A DNA stretch of 14,950 bases from Rachicladosporium sp. CCFEE 5018 (taxonomy: Eukaryota; Ascomycota; Dothideomycetes; Cladosporiales; Cladosporiaceae): contig KZ111150.1 of assembly GCA_002077045.2 (NCBI GenBank), positions 398,419 to 413,368 of the forward strand, given 5' to 3'. The position numbers and the translations under genes were made by a program. Positions 1-8,234 of this stretch are shown here, piece by piece (the first letter of the stretch is position 1; the number at the start of each line of letters is the position of its first letter). A model generated the notes under the pieces. It ran no database searches. It saw only the letters and a program-made list of their open reading frames with translations, and was not told where the DNA came from.

Positions 1-943
1 AGAGTGTCCCGTAATGCCTGAATTTTGCCTTGCGGTGTGGCGGGGACCTGCGGCCTCGGTGACGGCGCCCTCGACGTCTGGGAAGGTGGAAGGTTGAGGT
101 TACCAGCATCCGAGGGCGTACTCGTACCAGACTCCTTGGCTTTGTTCCTCCGCTTCTTACTCTTGTTTCGATTTCTTCTTCGCTTCGCCTCGTCCTGATC
201 TGCGAGCGAGCCCAATGCAGCATCAATCTCGTCCACCTCCTCGTCATCACTCCCAGAGCCTGACACTGGTACATCTCCAGCCACGCACAACACATGATCC
301 CCATCTCTCAGACCTTCCGATCTACACGTCCTCCCATCGTCCTTCAGCGTCTTCCCCTTGAACGTCATCTTCACCCTCCGTCCATCGACTCTCAGCTTCG
401 ATCCAGCCTGTTCCCGCACCTTTCCCACGCTCAGTTCACCCCTAGCCATGCTGTAGGCCGGAAAGTGCACCTGATACTTCTGTCCCTTGTTGCTGAGCAC
501 TAGCATATCAGTGTCTCGCGCCGGGCCCAACTCTGCTTTCGTGGGCTCTGCGGTCTGCTCCTGGTGCCGCTTGAGGTCATCGCTCGTAATGTAGCTGAAG
601 TCCGCATCGCTTACTGTCGTGCTCCCATTTTGTGTGGGACTGCGTGTGAAAGGCGAGTAGCGGCCGAGATGGCTGAGGCGGGATGTCCAGCTCATGACTA
701 GGAAGAGGAATGTGACTGCGCCAAGTGCGAGAGCGGATGTTTGCGCGGAGCCACCACCAGATAAGGAGCTAAGCAGACTATATGCGTGGTCTTGAAGACT
801 TCCGTCGGTGCTATCTGCAGGAAGCCAAGTCTCGAACACTTTTCCTGCTGATGCGATCGCAGTGGTCAAATTGCCACTGGCAAGACTAGTCCAGAGGTGG
901 TTGAAGCTGGTCGTATCGACAAGATTCGGGGACGCCACGGTTG
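1..943 (-). CDS. Membrane-anchored ubiquitin-like/BAG-domain co-chaperone (Snl1/Bag1 type), 3' partial, start unresolved
   Basis: BAG proteins bind the Hsp70 ATPase domain and act as nucleotide-exchange factors; yeast Snl1 does so from the ER/nuclear membrane. Counting from the first in-frame ATG (693-695), I see SDADFSYITSDDL at residues 29-41, a ubiquitin-like domain at about 64-139 (KYQVHFPAYS, then KGKTLKDD and GLRDGDHVLCVAG), an acidic stretch (SDDEEVDEID), a strongly basic stretch (about 171-187) and the first residues of a probable BAG domain (GKIQALRDT) at the left edge. The frame stays open upstream of that ATG to a TGA at 1017-1019. It encodes one hydrophobic segment (ALALGAVTFLFLVM) directly before SWTSRL. 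The protein is therefore probably longer and membrane-anchored, with a small first exon further upstream; 943 is the best acceptor I can find (ACATCAG). The family call is firm; the start is uncertain. It is transcribed divergently from uL13. Confidence 0.72.
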
Positions 944-1103
944 CTGATGTTTGGGAAGTTCTACAGCGGTGAAGAGTAGTGTATGGTTGCAATTGGACTT
1001 TCTCGTGGAGCTTCAGTCACATGCGAGGATCATCAGAGGGTTTGTCGGCAGCAGTGTCGAGAAGTGCCGGTAAGCCGAAATTTGTCGAGCAAACAGCGCG
1101 ATT

Positions 1104-1109
1104 CACGTG
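1104..1109. promoter_or_regulatory. CACGTG E-box
   Basis: A perfect CACGTG palindrome about 275 bases upstream of the uL13 start, within the divergent promoter. The core matches the site of bHLH factors of the Cbf1 type. Its use here is inferred from position only. Confidence 0.35.
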
Positions 1110-1230
1110 TGTGATAGAGTGCTTTGACAGCTGTGAAGAGGCAACAGATGCACAGGATCTCCAGTCGGCGTGGGCGATTCTGTTTGCCAACATACCATCG
1201 TGAGAGAAGTCATAAGAAAGTCGACCGGAG

Positions 1231-1238
1231 TCACGTGA
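1231..1238. promoter_or_regulatory. TCACGTGA E-box palindrome
   Basis: A perfect eight-base palindrome TCACGTGA about 145 bases upstream of the uL13 ATG. TCACGTGA is the extended form preferred by fungal Cbf1-like bHLH proteins. In some ascomycetes Cbf1 takes part in ribosomal-protein gene control, so a role in uL13 expression is plausible but not shown. If the BAG gene really starts at 1244, this box would lie inside its first codons. Confidence 0.45.
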
Positions 1239-1382
1239 TCGCACGGATCAGTTCCGCATCACTTTTGCCAAGAACTCGCACTCCAAAATGTCCACTCGCC
1301 GAACCTCGACTTCAGCGACCAAGGGCGACTACGAACACACGACGCCCGTGTATCATTCAATCGACATCGATTCGGAGCAAAC

Positions 1383-2247
1383 ATGTCGACCACATTCGAC
1401 CCCGTGGTACGTGCTGGACCACCCTGAGAAAAGCTGCGGGCATCAGCTGGCGGGATGAGCAGCGGAGGGTATGGGAACACTGGACTAACACCGTACACAG
1501 GTTGTCATCGATGGCAAGGGCCACCTCCTCGGTCGCCTGGCCTCGACAGTCGCCAAGCAGCTCCTCAATGGCCAGAAGATCGTTGTGGTGCGCTGCGAGG
1601 CACTCAACATCTCTGGAGAGTTCTTCCGCGCAAAGTGTACGTCCGTCCAGCGATGCCATATTCCGACTTGGCTTGATTCGAATATCTCTACAAGAGGGAG
1701 GACAAGACGCAAGCACTAACACACCCGTCCAACAGTGAAGTACCAAGCCTTCCTCCGCAAGCAGACTCGTTACAACGCCATGCGCGGCGGCCCATGGCAT
1801 TACCGCGCACCCTCTAAGATGTTCTGGCGCACAGTCCGTGGCATGATCCCGCACAAGACTGAGCGCGGCGCCGCTGCCATGGCCCGCTTGAAGACTTTCG
1901 AGGGCGTGCCTCCCCCATACGACCACAAGAAGCGCATGGTCGTGCCTCAAGCTCTGCGTGTGCTTCGCCTGAAGCCGGGACGCAAGTACTGCACGGTGGG
2001 ACGTCTAGGACACGAGTTCGGTTGGAAGTACAGGGATGTGGTTGAGAGGTGTGTATACATGGATGACGTTGGACGGCTATGGATATGATGTACTGACAAG
2101 ATTGATAGGCTCGAGGAGAGGAGAAAGGTCAAGGGCGCGGCATACTACGAGCGCAAGAAGGCGCTCACCCGCCAACTCGTCGACGCGAAGAAGAATGCGA
2201 CTGTGGACGACAAGGTCGCCAAGCAATTGGAAGGCCTCGGGTACTAG
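1383..2247 (+). CDS. RPL16: 60S ribosomal protein uL13 (yeast L16, human L13a)
   Basis: Component of the cytosolic large ribosomal subunit. I derive four exons: 1383-1406, 1501-1636, 1736-2048 and 2109-2247, which join in frame to 612 nt (203 residues), the usual fungal length. The protein begins MSTTFDPV and continues VVIDGKGHLLGRLAS, the conserved uL13 opening; then come NISGEFFRAK, KYQAFLRKQTRYN, RGGPWHYRAPSKMFWRTV, the GMIPHKTERGAAAMARLK block, FEGVPPPYD and a basic C-terminal helix ending LEGLGY. The intron phases (0, 1, 2) each restore conserved sequence; for example VER/LEERRK is rebuilt across the third junction. The short first exon of eight codons is typical of fungal ribosomal-protein genes. 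It lies divergent from the BAG gene, with CACGTG boxes upstream. Identity is very secure; only the 5' UTR is unknown. Confidence 0.96.
1407..1500 (+). other. uL13 intron 1
   Basis: 94 nt, phase 0. The donor is GTACGT, the branch site GACTAAC lies at 1483-1489, and the acceptor is ACACAG. Removal joins MSTTFDPV to VVIDGKG. Confidence 0.93.
1637..1735 (+). other. uL13 intron 2
   Basis: 99 nt, splitting a TTG leucine codon after its first base. The donor is GTACGT, the branch site CACTAAC lies at 1714-1720, and the acceptor is CAACAG. Its length is a multiple of three, but retention meets an in-frame TAA within the branch site. Confidence 0.93.
2049..2108 (+). other. uL13 intron 3
   Basis: 60 nt, splitting an arginine codon after its second base. 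The donor is GTGTGT, the branch site TACTGAC lies at 2091-2097, and the acceptor is GATAG. Retention would meet an in-frame TGA. Confidence 0.93.
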
Positions 2248-3151
2248 GTGCTGTCGAAGTTGGGCTGATGGCCACTAAACTTCCATACACAACCGGCGGC
2301 ATGTAGGGCACAGTGCTCCAATGCAAGCAATGAGCGTAGTATCTGCTGCAGACACCGCGGTCACCAAGGTGCAGGGCTCGAGATACTCAGGCGCATGGCA
2401 TGGGTACGCATCACCGCAAATGAAACCGAAACCACTTCATACACCCTGATCGAACATTCGTCTCTTGTCGGGGAGCGTTATGCCAACTACCTTCCTGAAG
2501 CATCTCACGATCTCCATTGTCATCACCCGAGGAAACTAGCCTGGCGCCAATGATGAAGAGCTCATTGTGCGAGTGCCGACTACGCACCTGATATCGCCGT
2601 GCTTGCAATCCTGATGATGCCCCGGACCACAAACGCAATGGGTTTGGCCCCTTGATCAAAGCTGGACGGATCCGAGCTCGTCTCTCGTGCTTGAAGTGTC
2701 TCACCGCGTCTTACCTACCCAATTAATTCGTCCCAAGTGAACTTGCACAGCCAGAGGGATACGTCTCTAATCACATTCGTACTCTCGAGTTTCACACCAT
2801 CCCCACATCGATATCGCAATCAAGTCCCACGTAGGCTTCCACCCAATCAAAACTCATCTGAACCCCTGCAAGCCCTAAAGCTTAACTCTAAGCCCGAGGA
2901 TGCCCACTCTTCGAACCGTCAATGCCGTTTCTACTTCTCTCACATCATCATCAACATTGCACATATCACATCTCGCAGTGGCTGATACTAACAGTGGTGT
3001 GGGGTTTGATCTATTGGGGCATCATTGTGTCTAGCAGGACTGTTTTGTGCACATTTCTCGGGTCCTGAGGAGGCAACATCGAGGCGGAGAAAGGCGGCAA
3101 AGGCGACTGCGCGACTCTGCGTAGGAGGAGGATGGGTGATAGACGACGGAC
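2248..3151. other. Intergenic region: uL13 3' flank and HOS4-like promoter/leader
   Basis: About 900 bases without a credible gene. The first part is presumably the uL13 3' UTR. The second part is pyrimidine-rich and looks like a fungal promoter and leader: a CCAAT box at 2843-2847, a perfect TACTAAC branch-type heptamer at 2986-2992 (possible 5' UTR intron) and a seven-codon upstream ORF at 3132-3155. No tRNA-like or mobile-element sequence was seen. Confidence 0.5.
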
Positions 3152-3155
3152 ATGA
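3132..3155 (+). promoter_or_regulatory. Upstream ORF (7 codons) overlapping the HOS4-like start
   Basis: An ATG at 3132 opens a seven-codon frame (MGDRRRT) whose TGA (3153-3155) overlaps the main start codon in the arrangement ATGA. If the mRNA leader includes it, ribosomes would stop exactly at the main start, so termination-reinitiation or repression is possible. The transcription start is unknown, so its presence in the mRNA is inferred. Confidence 0.45.
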
Positions 3156-6100
3156 CCACAATGGAAGCGACGGGAGATGCTGCCGCGTCAGGCGACACGG
3201 CAGCGCCACAAGACGCCGGCGAAGAGGTCACGATGGCTGAGGCTACGACTGTCACAGAAGCTACGGCCGGGTCGCTCACAGGAGAGCTCCAGGACTCGAT
3301 CGAGAACCGGACAGAGGCTATCAATCAGGACTCAGCGATGGCTGCTGCTGATGAGGATGCGCCTAGCGAAGCCGAGACTGTACTGACTAGCCCGGTGAAG
3401 AAGAGGGAGGTGCAGAAGCAGCAGAGTGCAGAGGCGAAAGCAGAGGATATCAGCGTCGCTCAGAATATCAGCGCAACAGCTACGAGCGACGCTGATGATG
3501 GCGAGGCTGATGCGCCGGGTGAGGTGGAAGACTCTGGCGTAGCAGATGCGGTGGCTCGGCTGTCAGTCGAGGCTCCTGAAGCCAATGGGGACATTCACGA
3601 CGCGACAGCAGAGCAAGACGCCGAGAGCGAATCGCTGAGTGACATCAGCCCAACGCGATCATTTCCCTCGGAACACGCATCACACGCATCGCCACACTCG
3701 CGCGAGGCTTCCGAGGACGCAGATGCTCCGGACGATACGATGGACGAGCCTGTCGAAGCTGCGCCCGAGTCACCCAATCCTAGGAAGCGAAAACATCGCG
3801 CCTCGAGCGTGGGAACCTATTCCACAAAGCGTAGGAGCGGCAACATCGCCACCCATAAGTTGCGTAAGACGTACACTGAAGATGGCGAAGGCCGGCACCC
3901 GATTGACCAGTCGATGTCTCCAAACCCGCAACGCCATCGCAGGGCAGTATCAACGCAGTCCGCACTCATGGATGGGTCTTCGGATCTGCCCAGTTCGAGG
4001 AGCCGTCGATCACAAACGCATCACCCAGTCCGAGACGGCAATACGAAAGCTCGGACCTGGGATGAGTCTAGTATCTCGTCAGAGGCAACCTCGCATGGCC
4101 AGATTGAAAGATCGAGTCGCACGCGAAAAGGCGTTGGACGGTCGACTTCTACTGCCGGCAAATCGACCGAGCATAAGCACAAACGCCATCTTAATAAGTA
4201 CGGCCTTACGAAAGTCGCCGAGCTTAGCGAGCAAGGTGACCTCGATGCTTTGAAGGATGCTCTCGAGAAAGATCCTGGTGCACTGGACATTCCCGACCAT
4301 GCCGGCAACACCCCGTTGCAGATCGCGTCATTGAACGGTCAGGCAGATGTGGTTGTATACCTCATTTCGCTCAACTGCCGTATTGACTGCGTAAATGATC
4401 AGAACGAGTCTCCACTGATTGACGCTGCCGAGAATGGCCATATAGATGTTGTGATTATCCTTCTGGAAGCCGGCGTCAACCCCACCCGCCCCAATAGAAA
4501 AGGGGACCTGGCTTTGGACCTCGTGAACGATGACACAGACAACGCCGAGGAGATCCGCGCGACTCTACTGTCCGCGACCGAGCGGTGGAAGATCGACGGC
4601 GACAAGCAGCGCGCAGATGAAGCAGAGCAGCATCGCTACCGCGCTGGACCGGTGAATGAGCTGCACTTCAAGGAGCGCACGTACGAGAATCTGACCGTCT
4701 ATGTTGAGCGTAACGATCGCAGCAGTGTTCAGGAGATTCTTGCCGCGGGCGTGAGACCGGATAACGCGACGCTAGCCGCCGCAGCAAAGACCGGCGACGA
4801 GTACATAGTGAGTATGCTGCTCAGTGTGATGACTGATAGAGCCAAGGCCAAGAAGGCTGAGAGGCCGTTGCTCAGTGTGCTTGGGACGCATAGGCTCGAG
4901 ATGATCGAGTTCCTCACGAATCTGGAACAATTCGATCCGTTGTACAGGGACAAGCAGGGCCGGGGATGGCCTGAAATCGCGGACTTCAAGGGTGGCCCTG
5001 TGAGGAAGCAGGCCGTCGAATTGTTGCAAGGTCTAGTTGACAAGGCCGAGAAGGCGAATGGGAGTTCGAGCCCTGTTGGTAGTGGAGAGGCGACAACGGC
5101 GAGTGCTATCGTGGAGTCTGAGGAGATCAGCGAAGAGGAAGATGAAGAGGCAGAGGAGGATGAAAAGCCTAGGCGAAAGGGTGGCAAGAGGCGACTTATG
5201 TCTAGAAGGGACATGCTTGCTGCGAACGGCAAGGCTGGCTCTGAGTCGTCTTCGGATGAGGAGGGCAAAGAGCGTGAACGAGTGAAAAGCATGAAACCAC
5301 CTGCAAGCCCGAAAGTCAAGCGTGGCGTCGGGAGACCCCGAACGAAGAGCATGTCAGGTACGCCTGCCGAGACTCTCAATGTGAAGTCCAGAAGGCGCAG
5401 CTCGGGCGTGCGGGAGAAGACAGAACCGAACTTGCCAATCCTTGAGGAGCAAATGGAAGATGCTGATGCTGACGCCGATGCTGATGGCGAGATCGTGCCT
5501 GAGGCAGTGGACGATAAGGTCACCACGCCAATGGACATTGATGGCGACGTCAGCAACAACGTACACCTGGATTCGCAACACATTGGGGCCGATGAGAGGA
5601 ATGCTGCAATCGACGAACAGCTTGCTGCAGAGAACAAAGCGGAGGAAGATCGCAGGGCAGCGCAGGCACTAGAAGAGCAACAAGCACGCGAAGCTGAGGC
5701 AGCCAGGCTGGCAGAAGAAGTACGCATGGCCGCAGAAGAAGCACGCATGGCCGCTGAAGCTGAAGCGCAGGCCCGCGAAGCCCGAGAAGCAGCACACCGC
5801 AAGCAGCGTGAAGACCTCCTTGCTGCTTTGCCACCAGCAATCACCTGCCTTCATGACCAGACGATGAGCGTCAACGACCGCGAGCTTGCTCTTGCAGCGG
5901 TACGTGCAAGCTTCACTCCACTGCAGTATGTTGAGATTACATCTACCATCGGTGGCCTCCCCGTTACAGAACAGTACGTCCTGAATATCCAGGGGTATCC
6001 CTTCCTTTCCGACCTCGAGAACTTGGATATCCTCCTCTCACCTGCCGCTCAGCTCGCGGACGCAGACTCTCAGCCTCAGACATGGACCTCTTTGCCCCTA

Positions 6101-6535
6101 GACACCTGGGAACTGTCCCACCTTAATGCGATACTACGCGGCGCCTTCCTCACAACCCCAGCCGTGCTGGAGGACACACCTCTACCTCCCATTCCCGAGC
6201 CGAATGACCACTATCATGCGCGCATTACCAAGAAGATGAACGCGCAGACTGCAGCTTCGAAGTTAGTATCTGAGCCGCAGCTACCGTTTGAGTCGCGCTG
6301 GGTCAAGCTCAGCGAGCTACGTGAGAGGCTTGCGGTTGAATGTAAGGACGTAGCGATCACGGCTCGGGTTCCTTGGAAGCACGGCGGGGAGCTTGCGCGG
6401 GGCGGGCTAGAAGTCAGAGACGGGCTGAGGGCGTTCATGGCTACCAAGCGGGAGCATCGGCACGAGGCAATGGATGTTGATGGGAAGGAGGATGGGCAGA
6501 AGAGGACGAAGGTCATGATCACGCATCAGAAGTGA
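3152..6535 (+). CDS. HOS4: Ankyrin-repeat protein resembling Hos4, subunit of the Set3 histone deacetylase complex
   Basis: In yeast, Hos4 is the ankyrin subunit of Set3C, the nuclear histone deacetylase complex with Set3, Snt1, Hos2 and Sif2. This single-exon frame encodes 1127 residues. Residues 1 to about 340 are acidic, Ser/Ala-rich and probably disordered, with basic patches (NPRKRKHRAS). Ankyrin repeats run from about 347 to 475: NKYGLTKVAELSEQGDLDA, then HAGNTPLQIASLNGQADVV, NESPLIDAAENGHIDVVIIL and a final degenerate GDLALDLVNDD unit. The PLIDAxxNGHxDVV and DD-rich ending resemble yeast Hos4. A further ankyrin-like pair follows at about 513-610. Next come an acidic block (657-672), an AT-hook-like GVGRPRTKS (about 725), a DADADADADG run (about 770) and an Ala/Glu/Arg coiled coil (about 817-888). 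The C-terminal 240 residues look folded, but I do not recognise them. MDIDG and MDVDG motifs recur. The start is the first in-frame ATG; a second lies three codons later. Confidence 0.78.
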   Translation: MTTMEATGDAAASGDTAAPQDAGEEVTMAEATTVTEATAGSLTGELQDSIENRTEAINQDSAMAAADEDAPSEAETVLTSPVKKREVQKQQSAEAKAEDISVAQNISATATSDADDGEADAPGEVEDSGVADAVARLSVEAPEANGDIHDATAEQDAESESLSDISPTRSFPSEHASHASPHSREASEDADAPDDTMDEPVEAAPESPNPRKRKHRASSVGTYSTKRRSGNIATHKLRKTYTEDGEGRHPIDQSMSPNPQRHRRAVSTQSALMDGSSDLPSSRSRRSQTHHPVRDGNTKARTWDESSISSEATSHGQIERSSRTRKGVGRSTSTAGKSTEHKHKRHLNKYGLTKVAELSEQGDLDALKDALEKDPGALDIPDHAGNTPLQIASLNGQADVVVYLISLNCRIDCVNDQNESPLIDAAENGHIDVVIILLEAGVNPTRPNRKGDLALDLVNDDTDNAEEIRATLLSATERWKIDGDKQRADEAEQHRYRAGPVNELHFKERTYENLTVYVERNDRSSVQEILAAGVRPDNATLAAAAKTGDEYIVSMLLSVMTDRAKAKKAERPLLSVLGTHRLEMIEFLTNLEQFDPLYRDKQGRGWPEIADFKGGPVRKQAVELLQGLVDKAEKANGSSSPVGSGEATTASAIVESEEISEEEDEEAEEDEKPRRKGGKRRLMSRRDMLAANGKAGSESSSDEEGKERERVKSMKPPASPKVKRGVGRPRTKSMSGTPAETLNVKSRRRSSGVREKTEPNLPILEEQMEDADADADADGEIVPEAVDDKVTTPMDIDGDVSNNVHLDSQHIGADERNAAIDEQLAAENKAEEDRRAAQALEEQQAREAEAARLAEEVRMAAEEARMAAEAEAQAREAREAAHRKQREDLLAALPPAITCLHDQTMSVNDRELALAAVRASFTPLQYVEITSTIGGLPVTEQYVLNIQGYPFLSDLENLDILLSPAAQLADADSQPQTWTSLPLDTWELSHLNAILRGAFLTTPAVLEDTPLPPIPEPNDHYHARITKKMNAQTAASKLVSEPQLPFESRWVKLSELRERLAVECKDVAITARVPWKHGGELARGGLEVRDGLRAFMATKREHRHEAMDVDGKEDGQKRTKVMITHQK

Positions 6536-6912
6536 GGCGTGGTATCGCGAATGGCGTGTGACGAAGAGACGAATGGGGAGGGGCTTGACACTATCGCACT
6601 CCGGGGGTTCGCGGACATGCGACTCTGGTGTAGCCGTATGTACGAGCTTGATGTGTAGCAAGTGTACAAAGAAGACTGTACACCCACTGTAAACACCTAT
6701 CTCTATCCATCATCGTATCATAATGCCCTCATGCGTGTCCATGTCGTGCACGTGGGAAGATCGAGTTTTATCATGCCTGAGGCATCACTGCCAAGCCCAC
6801 AGGCCAGCCCGCGCACACGAACTTCTCGGCCACGGACCCACCTACATTGAAATTCGCCTACCAGCAATCTTACACCTTAGTGTCGACTCAACACTCCTCC
6901 AACACCGCCATC
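6536..6912. promoter_or_regulatory. eS7 promoter and 5' leader
   Basis: 377 bases between the HOS4-like stop and the eS7 start. It holds a CACGTG box at 6749-6754, about 160 bases before the ATG, and a C/A-rich leader immediately before the start (context CCATC-ATG), both usual for a highly expressed fungal gene. The HOS4-like 3' UTR must lie in the first part. No other gene is visible. Confidence 0.5.
6749..6754. promoter_or_regulatory. CACGTG E-box upstream of eS7
   Basis: A perfect CACGTG within GTGCACGTGGG, about 160 bases upstream of the eS7 ATG. It matches the motif found twice upstream of uL13. A shared bHLH input to the two ribosomal-protein genes is inference from the motif and its position. 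Confidence 0.4.
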
Positions 6913-7754
6913 ATGTCTCAGCAAGCCCTGAACAAGATCGCGCCCAACAGCCCGTCGCGCGCGAAGCCGTCGGAGATCGAGACAAACATCGCTACCGCCC
7001 TGCATGAGCTCGAGACCAACATCCCCGATATGCGCGCAGCGCTGAGGCCGCTGCAGTTTGTGTCTGCTCGCGAGGTAAGAATATGCAACACGCACCTGGA
7101 TAAGAGATACAGTAGCAGAGACCAGACTGCCGTTACTGGCGTAATGTGAAGGATGTGTGGAGGGGATATGGGAAACATTGCAGATCTTCGATGGAGAGGC
7201 GGAGGGCACTGGGCGGCTATCACAAGCTGACACCAGGATTCTCTCAGATCGAAGTCGGACACGGCAAGAAGGCGATTGTCATTTTCGTCCCCGTCCCCTT
7301 GTTGCAGGGCTGGCACCGCTCGCAGCAGCGGTAAGTACCCGACCTGTACCCCGTGCTACTGCCTCACAAGTGTACTGACAATTGACGTAGCCTCACCCGC
7401 GAACTCGAGAAGAAGTTCTCCGACCGCCACGTCCTAGTCATCGCCTCGCGCCGCATCCTCCCGCGCCCCAAGCGCAGCAATCGCAGCCGCACCTCGCAGA
7501 CACAGAAGCGTCCCCGCTCGCGCACGCTCACAGCCGTCCACGACGCCATCCTGGCTGATCTCGTCTACCCCGTTGAGATTGTCGGCAAGCGCGTGCGCAC
7601 GCGTGAGGACAACAGCAAGATCCTCAAGGTTGTGCTGGATGAGAAGGAGAGGGGTGGGGTTGACTACAGGCTCGATACTTACAGCGAGGTTTACAAGCGA
7701 TTGACGGGCAAGGGCGTGAACTTTGAGTTCCCGCAGAGTGCTGCTGAGTACTAG
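6913..7754 (+). CDS. RPS7: 40S ribosomal protein eS7
   Basis: Component of the cytosolic small ribosomal subunit. Three exons, 6913-7074, 7248-7330 and 7391-7754, join in frame to 609 nt (202 residues), the usual eS7 length. The N-terminus MSQQALNKIAPNSPSRAKPS leads into a helical part (HELETNIPDMRAALRPLQF). After the first intron come KKAIVIFVPVPLLQGWHR and, across the second, RELEKKFSDRHVLVIASRRI, both characteristic of eS7. A basic loop (RPKRSNRSRTSQTQKRPRSR), LTAVHDAILADLVYPVEIVGKR and the VDYRLDTYSEVYKRLTGKGV ending complete the match. All splice sites are consensus, and the ATG has a good context. It follows the HOS4-like gene in the same direction and converges on the PAS kinase. Identity is very secure. 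Confidence 0.96.
7075..7247 (+). other. eS7 intron 1
   Basis: 173 nt, phase 0, the longest resolved intron in the window. The donor is GTAAGA, a GCTGAC branch site lies at 7226-7231, and the acceptor is TCTCAG. It joins VSARE to IEVGHGKK. Confidence 0.92.
7331..7390 (+). other. eS7 intron 2
   Basis: 60 nt, splitting an arginine codon after its second base. The donor is GTAAGT, the branch site TACTGAC lies at 7373-7379, and the acceptor is CGTAG. Confidence 0.93.
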
Positions 7755-8234
7755 ATCGTGAGGTGATCTGGCGGAGATATGGCTGGGTATCGACCACTTC
7801 ACCGCCGACGGTCCCAACGCACCGGCAGCCAGACTTCGGGCATAGTAGCTAAGCAGCCCAGCATGTGTTGGCGTTGTGCTCCAGCCTCTCGGCTAGCTGG
7901 AGTCAGCGTTGCTTAGAGCAGTGCAGTTCAAGTCAAATGAGCAAAAGCAAATGCACACCCACGTGTCCTCTTTAGGAGCTGTGTCTTCTCGTCACTTGAA
8001 CATCATCGACGCGCAAAGATTGACCACGCGCCGTGCATGTGGAACTCGTTGGCAGTCCATACATCCACTAAAACGTCTGTCCATGGGTATCTCGTCACGC
8101 TCATCCCGCCCAGTCTTCTATATCCAACATCACAAATCCAAGCTGCCGCCGCCCGTCCATCGCTAATGCAAGCAAACCGCTCAGCACACATGCCATCCAA
8201 CCACTTTTCCAACGAGTTGCCTCTCCTCCGTCTT
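7755..8234. other. Convergent 3' flanks of eS7 and the PAS kinase
   Basis: 480 bases between two facing stop codons, presumably both 3' UTRs. It contains a 7-bp perfect inverted repeat (CTCCAGC at 7879-7885 with GCTGGAG at 7896-7902, loop of 10) and a CACGTG at 7960-7965. No gene is visible. Confidence 0.5.

Larger units (their letters stand above)
1020..1382. promoter_or_regulatory. Divergent promoter region between the BAG gene and uL13
   Basis: This 363-base stretch separates the two divergent genes. It holds two CACGTG boxes (1104-1109 and 1231-1238) and probably the missing first exon of the BAG gene on the minus strand. One candidate is 1196-1244, ending at a good GTATGT donor that begins at 1195. 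An out-of-frame ATG at 1288-1290 precedes the uL13 start. No TATA box is evident. Confidence 0.5.

Noticed and set aside
1124..1738. A 204-codon plus-strand frame across uL13 exons 1 and 2
   Set aside because: It runs in the wrong phase through uL13 exons and introns; the composition (Arg/Ser-rich) is that of an off-frame shadow.
2870..2880. CCCTAA hexamer as a telomeric or Tbf1 site
   Set aside because: A single short copy with no repeat array; chance occurrence cannot be excluded.
4729..5844. A 371-codon open frame antisense to the HOS4-like gene, very Ser/Ala-rich
   Set aside because: It is the mirror of an Ala/Glu/Asp-rich coding region, where the reverse frame naturally lacks stops and reads as Ser/Ala/Cys; it shows no domain and sits inside a well-supported gene.
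7879..7902. A 7-bp inverted repeat in the eS7 3' flank, as a terminator
   Set aside because: Eukaryotic polymerase II genes do not use such hairpins for termination, and a 7-bp repeat is expected by chance at this scale.
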